Below, piece by piece: positions 9,571 through 17,386 of a stretch of DNA of 37,504 bases. A model generated the notes under the pieces. That model was not told the DNA's origin, searched no databases, and saw nothing but the letters and a program-made list of their open reading frames with translations. Source of the stretch: Saprospiraceae bacterium (lineage in GTDB: Bacteria; Bacteroidota; Bacteroidia; Chitinophagales; Saprospiraceae); contig JANQRV010000601.1 in assembly GCA_028284395.1 (NCBI GenBank), positions 1 to 37,504 of the forward strand, written 5' to 3'. How positions within the stretch are numbered: position 1 is the first letter of the stretch; each line of letters opens with the position of its first letter. A program made the translations under genes and the position numbers.

Positions 9571-10455
9571 TCAATTGAGTTGCATTGGGACTTCCATCAG
9601 CAAGATTTTAGCATCTTTGTCGGCTTTTATCTGGATCGACTCCGTATCCCAGACCCCAAAGCCATCCCGGCGACTCAAAGCCTGGCCGGCAATCGTGACA
9701 TCTCCATCCAAGACAAACGCATACAAACCATTGCCCGACTGCTTAATTTGGTAGGAAGTCTCAAATCCAGCCTCCAGGTTTCCCATATGGAACCACGCAT
9801 TTTGGTGAATCCAAACTCCTTCATCATCGGCGTTCGGCGAAAGGACCTGAAACAACTGATTCTTTAAATGCTCATTTTTCAACGTGATCTGATCGTATCG
9901 CGGCTGTACGTTCCGTTTATTGGGAAACAGCCAGATCTGCAAGAATTTCACGGGCTGATCCTGATTCTTATTATATTCACTGTGGTAAACGCCGGTACCT
10001 GCGCTCATGACCTGTACATCTCCTTTCCGAATCACCGTTACATTCCCCATACTGTCTTTGTGCTCCAAATCGCCTTCCAACGGAATGGAAATGATCTCCA
10101 TATTATCGTGCGGGTGGGTCCCAAAACCTCTTCCTTCGCTGACTATATCGTCGTTCAACACTCTTAGGACACCAAAATTCATTCGCTCCGGATTGCGGTA
10201 GTTGGCAAAGCTAAAGGAATGATGAGAGTCAAGCCATCCGTGATTGGCATGTCCTCTGGTTGCGGCTTTATGCAATACTGTTCTCATGGTTCTGACTTCT
10301 TTATTTGGTAAATGATTGAATCCAACCTGGTGCATTAATCGATCGTACGTAGAGGTCTTTTCGACCGATGAGTTCGCTTTTAAAGTGGCAGCGCCCGTTG
10401 AGACACCAACCGCACCGAGGATGGTCTTTTGTAGAAATTTTTTTCTGTTCATCAT
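9571..10455 (-). CDS. Pirin-family cupin with an N-terminal export-type signal
   Basis: The body is a complete pirin-type double cupin, with the classic start MRTVLHKAATRGHANHGWL at about residue 57. The iron ligands are His114 and His116 (GTHPHDNMEI) and His158 and Glu160 (GVYHSEYN). Pirins are metal-binding proteins, some with quercetinase activity. Ahead of the body is a 56-residue extension that begins MMNRKKFLQKTILGAVGV, a Tat-like signal (RK instead of RR) with a hydrophobic stretch, followed by a linker. If this start is used, the protein is exported to the periplasm, which is unusual because most pirins are cytoplasmic. Two adjacent ATGs (10455, 10452) support the long form. A start at the internal Met would give an ordinary cytoplasmic pirin. 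It is monocistronic by its terminator. Confidence 0.9.
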   Translation of the reverse strand: MMNRKKFLQKTILGAVGVSTGAATLKANSSVEKTSTYDRLMHQVGFNHLPNKEVRTMRTVLHKAATRGHANHGWLDSHHSFSFANYRNPERMNFGVLRVLNDDIVSEGRGFGTHPHDNMEIISIPLEGDLEHKDSMGNVTVIRKGDVQVMSAGTGVYHSEYNKNQDQPVKFLQIWLFPNKRNVQPRYDQITLKNEHLKNQLFQVLSPNADDEGVWIHQNAWFHMGNLEAGFETSYQIKQSGNGLYAFVLDGDVTIAGQALSRRDGFGVWDTESIQIKADKDAKILLMEVPMQLN

Positions 10456-10592
10456 TGATTCCGTTTATTTGATCAGCATTACAAAGATGCAGCAAAACGG
10501 AAATAAGAACCATATAGAAAATGGAGAAGCACATATAAAAATGTCGGAATCCGCAGGAGTTACGCCGACAAATAAGAGAAAAAATGAGCTAT

Positions 10593-10625
10593 TGCAACAA
10601 TAACAATAGTATGTGCAACAATAAC
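10593..10625. repeat. Direct repeat of a 12-mer with 21-bp period upstream of the pirin gene
   Basis: The sequence tgcaacaataac occurs at 10593-10604 and again at 10614-10625, so the starts are 21 bp apart, two helical turns. It lies about 140 bases upstream of the pirin start in a 267-base gene gap that otherwise shows nothing clear. This could be a binding site for a regulator that contacts the same face of the DNA twice. Confidence 0.35.
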
Positions 10626-10722
10626 GAAAGTACAAAAAGACATGCTGTCATACCTTTGATTCACAGCCACAACAAAGGGATGTAATAATCCCAAAAAACC
10701 GCTCTTCAACAAATAATCAAAA

Positions 10723-10968
10723 CTACTGACTCCTTTGCCGAAGTATCGAGCGTATCATTCTTTTTTCTCGATATACCGGTACCGAAGCGAGCAAAGCGAT
10801 CAAAGCGACGACAAAAGTAATGGTGGGAAACTCTCCACTGAGCGAAAGCCGGTAAAATGCAGCACCAACAGCGAAGGATGCTCCCATCCAGACCATGCTT
10901 AAAGCAAAGCTGGCAAAACGTTGTTTTCGCTGAAGTCCTTCACTGGAAATGGAATGTAAAGTATGCAT
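10723..10968 (-). CDS. Small two-helix membrane protein, unknown function
   Basis: The ORF codes for 81 residues from the ATG at 10968 (MHTLHSISSEGLQRK). It has two probable membrane helices (FASFALSMVWMGASFAVGAAF and FPTITFVVALIALLASVPV) and a basic C-terminal tail (YREKRMIRSILRQRSQ). An in-frame GTG at 11049 would extend it by 27 residues without added features. I do not recognise a family. The hydrophobic pattern and flanking basic residues make it a plausible real gene, but it is short and isolated, with a large repeat element upstream. Confidence 0.5.
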   Translation of the reverse strand: MHTLHSISSEGLQRKQRFASFALSMVWMGASFAVGAAFYRLSLSGEFPTITFVVALIALLASVPVYREKRMIRSILRQRSQ

Positions 10969-11175
10969 CGTTTTCAATGAATTTATTTGATAATGCCGGA
11001 AGTTCGGCATTTGCACAACAACAGGTTTCATTTTTTCTACTAACACCACCCGATGATAGATAGAAATTATTTCGTCTAATCATCCATTCTTATTCCTCCG
11101 TAAATTTGTGACCGGTTAGGATCGTCCTATTCATGAATCATCCGGAAAAGCACCTCGATCCTCCGGCACAATGCA

Positions 11176-11526
11176 GGATGCTTTGATGTTACGGTCGCCT
11201 CGGCGGCGACCTTGATGCTGGGATACTATGATCCTATGATGCTGCATTCGTCTTAACGACGAATTGGGTACTTTACCAGCAACGGTCAGACGACTCCAAG
11301 CCGTCAGACCGGTAAGCGAAAAGGTTCATCGTTTTGAAAGCTGGTTGTGCCCAGCATCATAGCATCAAGATGGCCGCCAAGGCCGTCGAAGCATCCAGGT
11401 CATCGTCAAGATGACCATAGCATCACAGCATCTCTCCAAATTTGTCATCAGCAACCAAAGAAGCCATAGAAGCCATAGAAGCCATAGCAACAACAGTAGC
11501 AACAGCAACCATAGAATCCGCAGCAG
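11176..11526 (+). repeat. Composite hairpin/tail repeat, copy A (full length)
   Basis: This element fills most of the gene-free stretch 10969-11541. In order it has a hairpin ggtcgcc / ggcgacc (11193-11211), a hairpin attcgtc / gacgaat (about 11246-11264), the core hairpin cggtcagacgact / agccgtcagaccg (11283-11311, two mismatches), a hairpin gctgg / ccagc (11340-11355), a ggtcat / atgacc hairpin, and then an A/C-rich triplet tail from about 11450 with ccatagaag units. Bases 11236-11366 match 18275-18406 with only about five substitutions and one small indel. Unlike the other copies it points at no start codon; its tail abuts the 3' end of the opposing PcfJ-like gene. The rest of the gap (10969-11175) shows no feature. 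Confidence 0.85.
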
Positions 11527-11541
11527 CCCCACCCATCACCT

Positions 11542-12927
11542 CTAAAACCGAAGCCGTTCCCGCCGAGCCCACTGCCGAATCATCCCCCGGCAAAATTCAT
11601 TCGGAGCTGCATTCATCTTCCGTCTTGCCTGAACGATCCGGCGATCCTTACCTACCTCAATCGTCACCAAGCTTTTGACTTCCGTATTCTCGACAGATCG
11701 GAGTGACCAGATGGAAGTCCCCGCAAGCACACATTTCGATGTATAAGATCCAACACAGTGATGCATTCGCCGACCTTCTTCGAGCAACGCTTCCTGAGAA
11801 GTGAGTTGCACAATCCGATAGACCACCCCTTTGATTTCTTGTTCGAATGGTTGATAAGGAGCACCTTCCCAGCTTGTGGGTAAATTCTGATATCCGTTTT
11901 GGTAATACCCCATTCTTATTTCCCTCATTTGAAGTTCTTCCCGCTGCACCTGTAGATACCATTCCTCTACCCTTCTTCGCAGAGAAGCTTTCGTCCAGCC
12001 TTTCACCGGCAGTGTACCATACTCATCCCAGAGATGTTGCAAATATCCAAGAATGCGAGAGATTTCGTCCTCCTCCAATTTGCCCACATCGTTGCGGATC
12101 AAAAAACGGGTCATTTCCAGAATCATCCCGGAATCCATTTCACTATCCCGAAAATGCCTCCGCAAGATGGTACACAGAGCTTCTTCACCATTTAAACCAA
12201 CGACAACGCCGTACCAAACAGCTTCCGCTAAGTTGGAGGTCTTCGGTGCATGGGCAAAAGCATGTGCCATCCTTTTAGTGAAGGGGAAAGGCAGACCAGA
12301 TATCCGCCGGATGTTGTTCCCTTCCGCCAGTTTCCTAACCAAAAAACGCCCCTTCGCTTTACAAAGAAATTGATCGAGGCCCCACAACATAAAATTGGGT
12401 AGAAAGGACACTACCTCCAGCAAGGACAAGTCGGACAACCATCGATAACGCTGTACGCGTGCCGGACCCAGGTACAAGATGGCAATGTTGGGATACCGGT
12501 GTGTGAGCCATAAAACCCACCAATCAAAAACGATTTCCTCGCTGGCTTCTTCCATCAATGCTTTCCAGCTCAAGTCGAAACGATCGCTGAGCAGTTCCGT
12601 TACCGGGCTGCATTCAAATTCACTGAAGAGGTATTGGATGACATCGCGAGACCGGCCATGATGGATCAAGCTTCCATTGACCAACAGTTTACTCAACCAG
12701 CTATCTGCGTAATATAAGGCATTACCCGATAGCGAGTTAGATGCATTTGCCATTTGTTGAAATTCAGACTCTAAGTCGCTAGAATTTCCTCCGTAACGCC
12801 GAAAATTAGTGCCTAAAATACAAAGTTCATCTGCGATAAAGGCCCTCACATCTTCATTGACAGCTTGCTTCAAATCAAAGATGCGATCCTCGATGAGGTC
12901 AAAAGTGACCAGTTCATCCAGTTTCAT
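11542..12927 (-). CDS. PcfJ-like protein
   Basis: This 461-aa protein has a largely helical N-terminal three quarters without known motifs. Its C-terminal region carries the PcfJ signature: LLEEGRRMHHCVGSY, a second Cys in SKCVLAGTSIWSL, then LVTIEV, IVQARRKMN and a final IRQWARRERLRF. PcfJ was named from the enterococcal conjugative plasmid pCF10, and chromosomal relatives are common in Bacteroidota; the molecular role is not known. The His-His-Cys motif and the second cysteine suggest a metal or nucleotide site (inference). I start at the ATG at 12927 (MKLDELV); an in-frame TTG at 12966 would add 13 residues. It stands alone, between the anti-sigma gene and repeat copy A, and no other conjugation gene is in the window. 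Confidence 0.82.
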   Translation of the reverse strand: MKLDELVTFDLIEDRIFDLKQAVNEDVRAFIADELCILGTNFRRYGGNSSDLESEFQQMANASNSLSGNALYYADSWLSKLLVNGSLIHHGRSRDVIQYLFSEFECSPVTELLSDRFDLSWKALMEEASEEIVFDWWVLWLTHRYPNIAILYLGPARVQRYRWLSDLSLLEVVSFLPNFMLWGLDQFLCKAKGRFLVRKLAEGNNIRRISGLPFPFTKRMAHAFAHAPKTSNLAEAVWYGVVVGLNGEEALCTILRRHFRDSEMDSGMILEMTRFLIRNDVGKLEEDEISRILGYLQHLWDEYGTLPVKGWTKASLRRRVEEWYLQVQREELQMREIRMGYYQNGYQNLPTSWEGAPYQPFEQEIKGVVYRIVQLTSQEALLEEGRRMHHCVGSYTSKCVLAGTSIWSLRSVENTEVKSLVTIEVGKDRRIVQARRKMNAAPNEFCRGMIRQWARRERLRF

Positions 12928-13066
12928 TAGATGTTCATTTAGTGGTGGCTGCCTGAGTAGCGGCAACGCCAGTTCAAGATAAATTCAGAATGGAAAAATG
13001 CGGCTAGTCAGCCGACTGGATCAATGCGCCTCCGGCGCCCGGGAATAGCAAAAAGAACAGACATGA

Positions 13067-13113
13067 TTTGATCTTTTTTGAGGTTCTATCATGCAAATGC
13101 AAAAGAGATCAAA
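13067..13113. terminator. Weak inverted repeat behind the ECF/anti-sigma operon
   Basis: The arms tttgatctttttt (13067-13079) and aaaagagatcaaa (13101-13113) pair with one mismatch. They lie in the 243-base gap after the anti-sigma stop. The A/T content and position suit a weak terminator for that operon or an operator for the PcfJ-like gene; no choice is possible from sequence alone. Confidence 0.3.
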
Positions 13114-13170
13114 TTAGTTCCATTAATTGAAAAAAAGAATTAAAATAGTATCGAAGGTCTACCAGTAACC

Positions 13171-13821
13171 TTATTTAACCTCCACCAGAAGATCCATGAG
13201 TGCTGCCTCATCTTTGGCGCTTCTACCGTTTGGATCCTGTGTTTCGAAAGAAGCGACGGGCAATACTTCCCTAGCTCTGCTGGAAGCGCTAGCCTCCGGG
13301 AAAATACCGGATTGCCGGGGCCTCGCATTCATCGGCACCGACTTTTTTTTCGCCGTTTCCGTTGGGGCCGATGTTACAACGGGCGGAGCGGGGTCTGCTG
13401 GCGGCGCTGACAGATAAATGGTGTCGGTTTGGTAAACTACGACCGGTGAAATAATGTCGCCTATTCCCGTCAAGGCGGACATTGACGACGACTGTCTCCA
13501 CAAAAGGAAGAGTGCCAGGGTCCCCAACGCCAATAGGGGTTGCCAAATGGGAATCCGATAGGAAAAAAAATCCTTCAGTGGTGACCAAGGTCGTCGGGTA
13601 CTCCCAAACCGATGATCGTACAATTGTCCCAATCTCTCTTTAATGATCGAATTGGGCAAGGGGGTCACCTCCCGGTCCACTTCGATCATTTGAAAAATGG
13701 TTCGGAGATGACGGTATCTCTCGACACCGATTTCACGATCCACTACAGCTCTTTCCTCAGCTCTTAATTGTTCGTAAGATTTAGACCTGATCCACTGTTC
13801 AATTTTGGGTAGTACTTCCAT
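13171..13821 (-). CDS. Probable anti-sigma factor, single-pass membrane protein
   Basis: This is a 216-aa protein with an N-terminal cytoplasmic part (1-90) rich in charged helices (YEQLRAEERAVVDREIG), a single membrane helix (about 91-108, IWQPLLALGTLALFLLW), and a proline- and alanine-rich periplasmic tail (SAPPADPAPPVVTSAPTE). The start lies 27 bases after the ECF sigma stop. The order sigma then single-pass protein, the size and the topology are those of Bacteroidota anti-sigma factors; there is no recognisable zinc motif (HxxxCxxC), so the call rests on context. It would hold the sigma factor at the membrane until a periplasmic signal arrives. Confidence 0.7.
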   Translation of the reverse strand: MEVLPKIEQWIRSKSYEQLRAEERAVVDREIGVERYRHLRTIFQMIEVDREVTPLPNSIIKERLGQLYDHRFGSTRRPWSPLKDFFSYRIPIWQPLLALGTLALFLLWRQSSSMSALTGIGDIISPVVVYQTDTIYLSAPPADPAPPVVTSAPTETAKKKSVPMNARPRQSGIFPEASASSRAREVLPVASFETQDPNGRSAKDEAALMDLLVEVK

Positions 13822-13848
13822 ATCTCTTCCTTTTTTGCCCGTACGGCA

Positions 13849-14436
13849 TTACCGATCGTGTACAAATGCATAAGCACTTAGCAGATCCGATAACTCTTTT
13901 ATTGCGTAATACAATCTCGACTTAACGGTTCCTTCCGGGCAATCTATGATTTCGCTAATCGCCTTAATTTCCAATCCTTCATAATATCGTAAAACAAAGC
14001 AGGTGCGATGTTTGGGGCTCAATTTCTGAATGGCTTTCGCCAATTCTTTGCGCCGTACTTCCCGATCGATCCGATCCGGAAAAGCCCCGTCGTTCTTAAG
14101 AATCGATTCATTTTCCGGGATTTCTACCAGCTTGGGAGCTCTGCTTTTTCGTCGGTATTCATTTTTAACCATGTTGTGGGCTACTGCATAGATCCATGAG
14201 GAAAATTTTCGTTCGGGGTCGAAAGCTCCCGGATGCTCAACGATCTTCAAAAAAAGGTCTTGCGTGAAATCGTTCGCCCGATCTTCATTAGACTGTAGCA
14301 TGCGATAGAAAAAACGAAACATCCTCACATGATAGCGTTCGTATAATTCCCGAAAAGCCCCTTTCTGCCCCTTGGTCAAGAGCACCAGCAATTGTTCGTC
14401 ATTTCGGTCGGTATATTTCCGCTTAAATACCCTCAT
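13849..14436 (-). CDS. ECF-type RNA polymerase sigma factor
   Basis: A 195-aa sigma-70 of the extracytoplasmic-function class. Region 2 spans about 20-95 (GAFRELYERYHVRMFRFFYRM, DFTQDLFLKIVEH, FSSWIYAVAHNMVKNEYRR). Region 4 spans about 128-185 (LSPKHRTCFVLRYYEGL and a helix-turn-helix in IKAISEIIDCPEGTVKSRL). The linker between them (PKLVEIPENESILKND) is short, as expected. The ATG at 14436 directly follows the TAG of the FGE-like gene, so the two are translationally coupled. That tight link suggests that the FGE-like proteins belong to the same signalling pathway. The target promoters are unknown. Confidence 0.95.
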   Translation of the reverse strand: MRVFKRKYTDRNDEQLLVLLTKGQKGAFRELYERYHVRMFRFFYRMLQSNEDRANDFTQDLFLKIVEHPGAFDPERKFSSWIYAVAHNMVKNEYRRKSRAPKLVEIPENESILKNDGAFPDRIDREVRRKELAKAIQKLSPKHRTCFVLRYYEGLEIKAISEIIDCPEGTVKSRLYYAIKELSDLLSAYAFVHDR

Positions 14437-15213
14437 CTATTTGTCCGTGATTTCGCAAACACAACGGAAGCCGAGCCAGTAATCTTTTTCCTCATACACA
14501 TAATCCCGGCCCGACAAAACCTCCTGCTCAGTGTGGATAAAGGCCCCTCCCTTGGCGACTCCTTTTTCACGAACCATCTCCGCTACATTGCCCAACATGT
14601 TGTAAACCCCCATGGTACCCGGCCCGTAGGAATGGACCGGTACCGTATAAGCCGATGAAGACTTCACGTTATATACACCGCCGAATTTCTGGTTTTTCTT
14701 CTTAAGGCGAAGCTTAGACTGATTATCGTCGTTCAATCGGGAAACCATCTCCCACTCCGTCTTACTTGGCAATCGGTAATCCATCCTCCTGGAATAACTG
14801 ATCATTTCGGGTTTATTCGCAAAATTTGCGGCGATCATCTCTCTGACTCGGTAGGTCCGCCACTGGCAATAGGCAGTGGCTTGCTCGTGCGTAATTCCCA
14901 CAACGGGATAATTGTCAAATGCCGGATGCCAAAAATAGTTGTCGATCATCGGTTGTTCAAACCCTCCCCGGTTTGACCAAACGGTCGAATCCGGAATGGC
15001 CGCAACGTATTCTTCCGCAGTTTCACCGTGATTTTGTTGGAGCCAAAACAGGTATTCCCGCCAATCTAAATTTGTTCTTTCCGACTCGTCAAAAAAGAAA
15101 TTGTCTACGATCGGGACGGTCCCAGGAGGATGAAACTCAGGCTTTTTGCTTAGCGTGAATCCCGGTAAAAGGAAGCCGATCATTAATAGGAGGGTGATCT
15201 TTTTTGTTAACAT
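14437..15213 (-). CDS. Exported FGE-sulfatase-fold protein lacking the catalytic cysteines (258 aa)
   Basis: It has a signal peptide (1-22, ITLLLMIGFLLPGFTLS) and then a compact SUMF1/formylglycine-generating-enzyme domain: VVGITHEQATAYCQWRTYRV, YRLPSKTEWEMVSRL, GVYNMLGNVAEMV, KGGAF, and the terminal GFRCVCE. In true FGE the segment after GGSW carries two active-site cysteines. Here it reads FIHTEQEVLSG, with neither, so sulfatase activation is not expected. Family members such as GldJ and GldK in Bacteroidota use this fold structurally. It lies behind repeat copy D and is fused to the sigma gene by TAGATG. It is probably a periplasmic binding or scaffold component of the ECF pathway (inference). 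Confidence 0.88.
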   Translation of the reverse strand: MLTKKITLLLMIGFLLPGFTLSKKPEFHPPGTVPIVDNFFFDESERTNLDWREYLFWLQQNHGETAEEYVAAIPDSTVWSNRGGFEQPMIDNYFWHPAFDNYPVVGITHEQATAYCQWRTYRVREMIAANFANKPEMISYSRRMDYRLPSKTEWEMVSRLNDDNQSKLRLKKKNQKFGGVYNVKSSSAYTVPVHSYGPGTMGVYNMLGNVAEMVREKGVAKGGAFIHTEQEVLSGRDYVYEEKDYWLGFRCVCEITDK

Positions 15214-15353
15214 TGTTTACTATTGCTTCTGTTGTTACTATTGCTACTATGGTTGCTATTGCTACTATTGCTTCTAATTGCTTCTTTGGTTGCATACTTG
15301 GCGAGATGCTTTGATGCTTCGACGGCCTTGACAGCCACAGCATCATAGCATCA
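15214..15353 (-). repeat. Composite hairpin/tail repeat, copy D (lacks the core hairpin)
   Basis: The copy reads on the minus strand from the stop codon of the upstream FGE-like gene (TGA at 15353-15351 is the first base triplet of tgatgctatgatgc) to the ATG of the next gene at 15213. It has the gatgct-type block, ggccgtcgaagcatc (shared with copy A), the junction catctcgccaagtatgcaacc (close to copies B and C), and then a long tail of agcaat / agcaac / cat units ending aatagtaaacaATG. It has lost the cggtcagacgg hairpin. Confidence 0.85.
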
Positions 15354-17282
15354 CTCCTCCAACACCTCCATAAACATCCGAAAGCCAACTGCCGGACTAG
15401 GCAAAGACCGTTCATGTCTGGCATCAATCACTGTATAAACATTGGGGTCCAACCAACTTCCACCTTTGGTAAAGGTCTTTTCCTGTACCATTTCGGCCAC
15501 ATTTCCACTCATGTTGTAAAGACCGTAATCATTGGGGAAGTAGGAAATGGCATAAGCGGGGAAAAATACGCCGTCTTCATTGGGCACTTCAAAGTCCTCC
15601 CCTTTGATGTATACATCATTCTCTTCATCGTATTCACTAAGGTAGGGGTTTGAATTCATCAGGTAACACCCTTTTTCGTTCTTGTAGTAATACCCTCCCC
15701 ACGGGAACGGTACTGACTCCCGGCCAGCCCGGGCCGCATACATCCATTCCTGTTCGGTGGGCAGGTAAAACCGAACTTTACGGAAACGCTTTCGCTTGTA
15801 AGTAGACTGATTGTAGACCTGAGTGAGCCATTGACAAAATACTTCTGCTGCTTCATAGGAGATATTGACTACTGGATGCGGAGGCTCTTCCGGATGGGAA
15901 TTGTCGAACAAAAGGGAAGTCGGTAAGTCGCGGTATTCTTCCGGAATCAAAGAGATCCAGTCGGTCGGGTGTATTTTGGCAACTTCCAGTTTGTCGAATT
16001 CTTTCTGCTTGACCAGGTCCATTAAAAATTGTTCGTAGAGTTCATTAGTCACCTCGGTCGCCGAAGCATAAGTGTTGCCGACGATCTTCATCATATTCTT
16101 ATCCACTTCTTTTACATCGATGAGCGACTCGAAAGGTTTGACCTCTTTCTGATCCTCAAAATACAACCGAACGGTCTCCTCCTTCCCGTCTCTTTTTGCC
16201 AAATCCAGTACCAATTGTTGCAATTCGGTGGCTTTCGCCGACTCACCGGTGCTCACATAATGGCGATGCAGCAGGATTAGTGGCGGAATGTAATTGATGT
16301 TCATGTGGTTGACAACGGATTGACTCCGATCAAAGGCAGTCGTCAATTTCAAATTATCCATTCTAAACTTCCGTTCGACATTATGGCGAATAATGGCCAC
16401 ATTGTCCAATGCCGTGAGGCTTCTCAAAAAGGCCAATCCGGTGAGGTACAAATGCTCTTCCTCCTGTCTCCTCATAGTGGCCGGGACGGAAATCCCGTAG
16501 TAAACCGGCAATTTCGCGTGCTCAAAGATGTGTTGGGCCACTTGTTCTACTTGCCCGAGCAGATCCATTTTCATGGCCGATGCAAACTGAGGCACCAACC
16601 CCAATTCCCGATACACCCGGTCGCGGTACTCCCGATTGGCGGCCAGTAGATAGAGGTTTAGTACCCGAACCCCGGGCTGCACCTTCATTACTTCTTGTAA
16701 AACCCAGGCGGGATAGGTATCGTTATCGCCCTGCGTCAAAAGAATCGCATTGGATTCGACTGACATCAAGGCATTGTAATTCCAATCGAGAACTCCCGGC
16801 GAGATCGCATTCGATTCGTACCACTTTTGACAATAATAGCTGCGAAGATTTTTCTCTCCCGTCAACTCGTAGTAAGTGATCAAATCGTGGTAGGCTTCAA
16901 TACGATCGGGAGCCAATTCATGTGCTTTCAATAACAAGTCGTACCGTCGATTTTCCAGCGGGCTTTCCCAAAACTCTATGTAATAGTGTTCGAAAGTATG
17001 CGGAATGGCTCCGGACAGCTCCTTGACAATGGCACCAAGCGAAAAGTCTGGATCCAAGGCCAATACATTTGCGTTCCGTGCCGCCTTGTAATAATTAAAC
17101 CAAGCATTCGCATCCTCCGGGCGCTGGTCCACCTCCTGTTCCCACAGAAGTGCCTGAGTACGATAATAATCGGGTGATTTCGCCATGATGGTCAATGGGT
17201 ATATCAGTTCCGGTTTCGTCTTCTGTCCTGCTGCCAAACCCGGCAAAAAAAAGACCAACAATAAGCCTGCTAATTGCTTCAT
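15351..17282 (-). CDS. Exported TPR-like/FGE-sulfatase-fold protein lacking the catalytic cysteines (643 aa)
   Basis: It has a signal peptide (1-20, GLLLVFFLPGLAAGQ) and then a long helical part (about 30-390) with TPR-like segments (RIEAYHDLITYYELTGEKNL). This part also holds YNALMSVESNAILLTQGDNDTYPAW, reminiscent of a domain found next to membrane glycosyltransferase-like DUF2723 proteins. The C-terminal part (about 395-640) is an FGE/SUMF1 domain with NISYEAAEVFCQWL, FYLPTEQEWMYAARAG, YGLYNMSGNVAEMV, KGGSWLD and VGFRMF. The expected cysteine pair after GGSW is replaced (LDPNVYTVID, about residues 608-618), so it is probably not a formylglycine synthase. It is the first gene of the operon FGE-like 1, FGE-like 2, ECF sigma, anti-sigma. 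It may sense or assemble an envelope complex. Confidence 0.87.
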   Translation of the reverse strand: MKQLAGLLLVFFLPGLAAGQKTKPELIYPLTIMAKSPDYYRTQALLWEQEVDQRPEDANAWFNYYKAARNANVLALDPDFSLGAIVKELSGAIPHTFEHYYIEFWESPLENRRYDLLLKAHELAPDRIEAYHDLITYYELTGEKNLRSYYCQKWYESNAISPGVLDWNYNALMSVESNAILLTQGDNDTYPAWVLQEVMKVQPGVRVLNLYLLAANREYRDRVYRELGLVPQFASAMKMDLLGQVEQVAQHIFEHAKLPVYYGISVPATMRRQEEEHLYLTGLAFLRSLTALDNVAIIRHNVERKFRMDNLKLTTAFDRSQSVVNHMNINYIPPLILLHRHYVSTGESAKATELQQLVLDLAKRDGKEETVRLYFEDQKEVKPFESLIDVKEVDKNMMKIVGNTYASATEVTNELYEQFLMDLVKQKEFDKLEVAKIHPTDWISLIPEEYRDLPTSLLFDNSHPEEPPHPVVNISYEAAEVFCQWLTQVYNQSTYKRKRFRKVRFYLPTEQEWMYAARAGRESVPFPWGGYYYKNEKGCYLMNSNPYLSEYDEENDVYIKGEDFEVPNEDGVFFPAYAISYFPNDYGLYNMSGNVAEMVQEKTFTKGGSWLDPNVYTVIDARHERSLPSPAVGFRMFMEVLEE

Positions 17283-17386
17283 GATGATAGCTTTTATACC
17301 CCCTTCTACACCGAAGGAAAGTCGGCGTTCAAAATTTTAGCAAGAAATGTCAATCTTTTCCCATCCATCTCTCCGATCTTTGTCCT

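Noticed and set aside
11442..11678. Plus-strand ORF of 78 aa with Ala/Thr/Ile-rich start
   Set aside because: Its first half is a translation of the triplet repeat tail and its second half is antisense to the PcfJ-like gene; the same low-complexity peptides appear wherever the tail occurs.
13171..17282. True formylglycine-generating enzymes that activate sulfatases
   Set aside because: Both proteins lack the cysteine pair after the GGSW-type motif, and no sulfatase gene is in the window.
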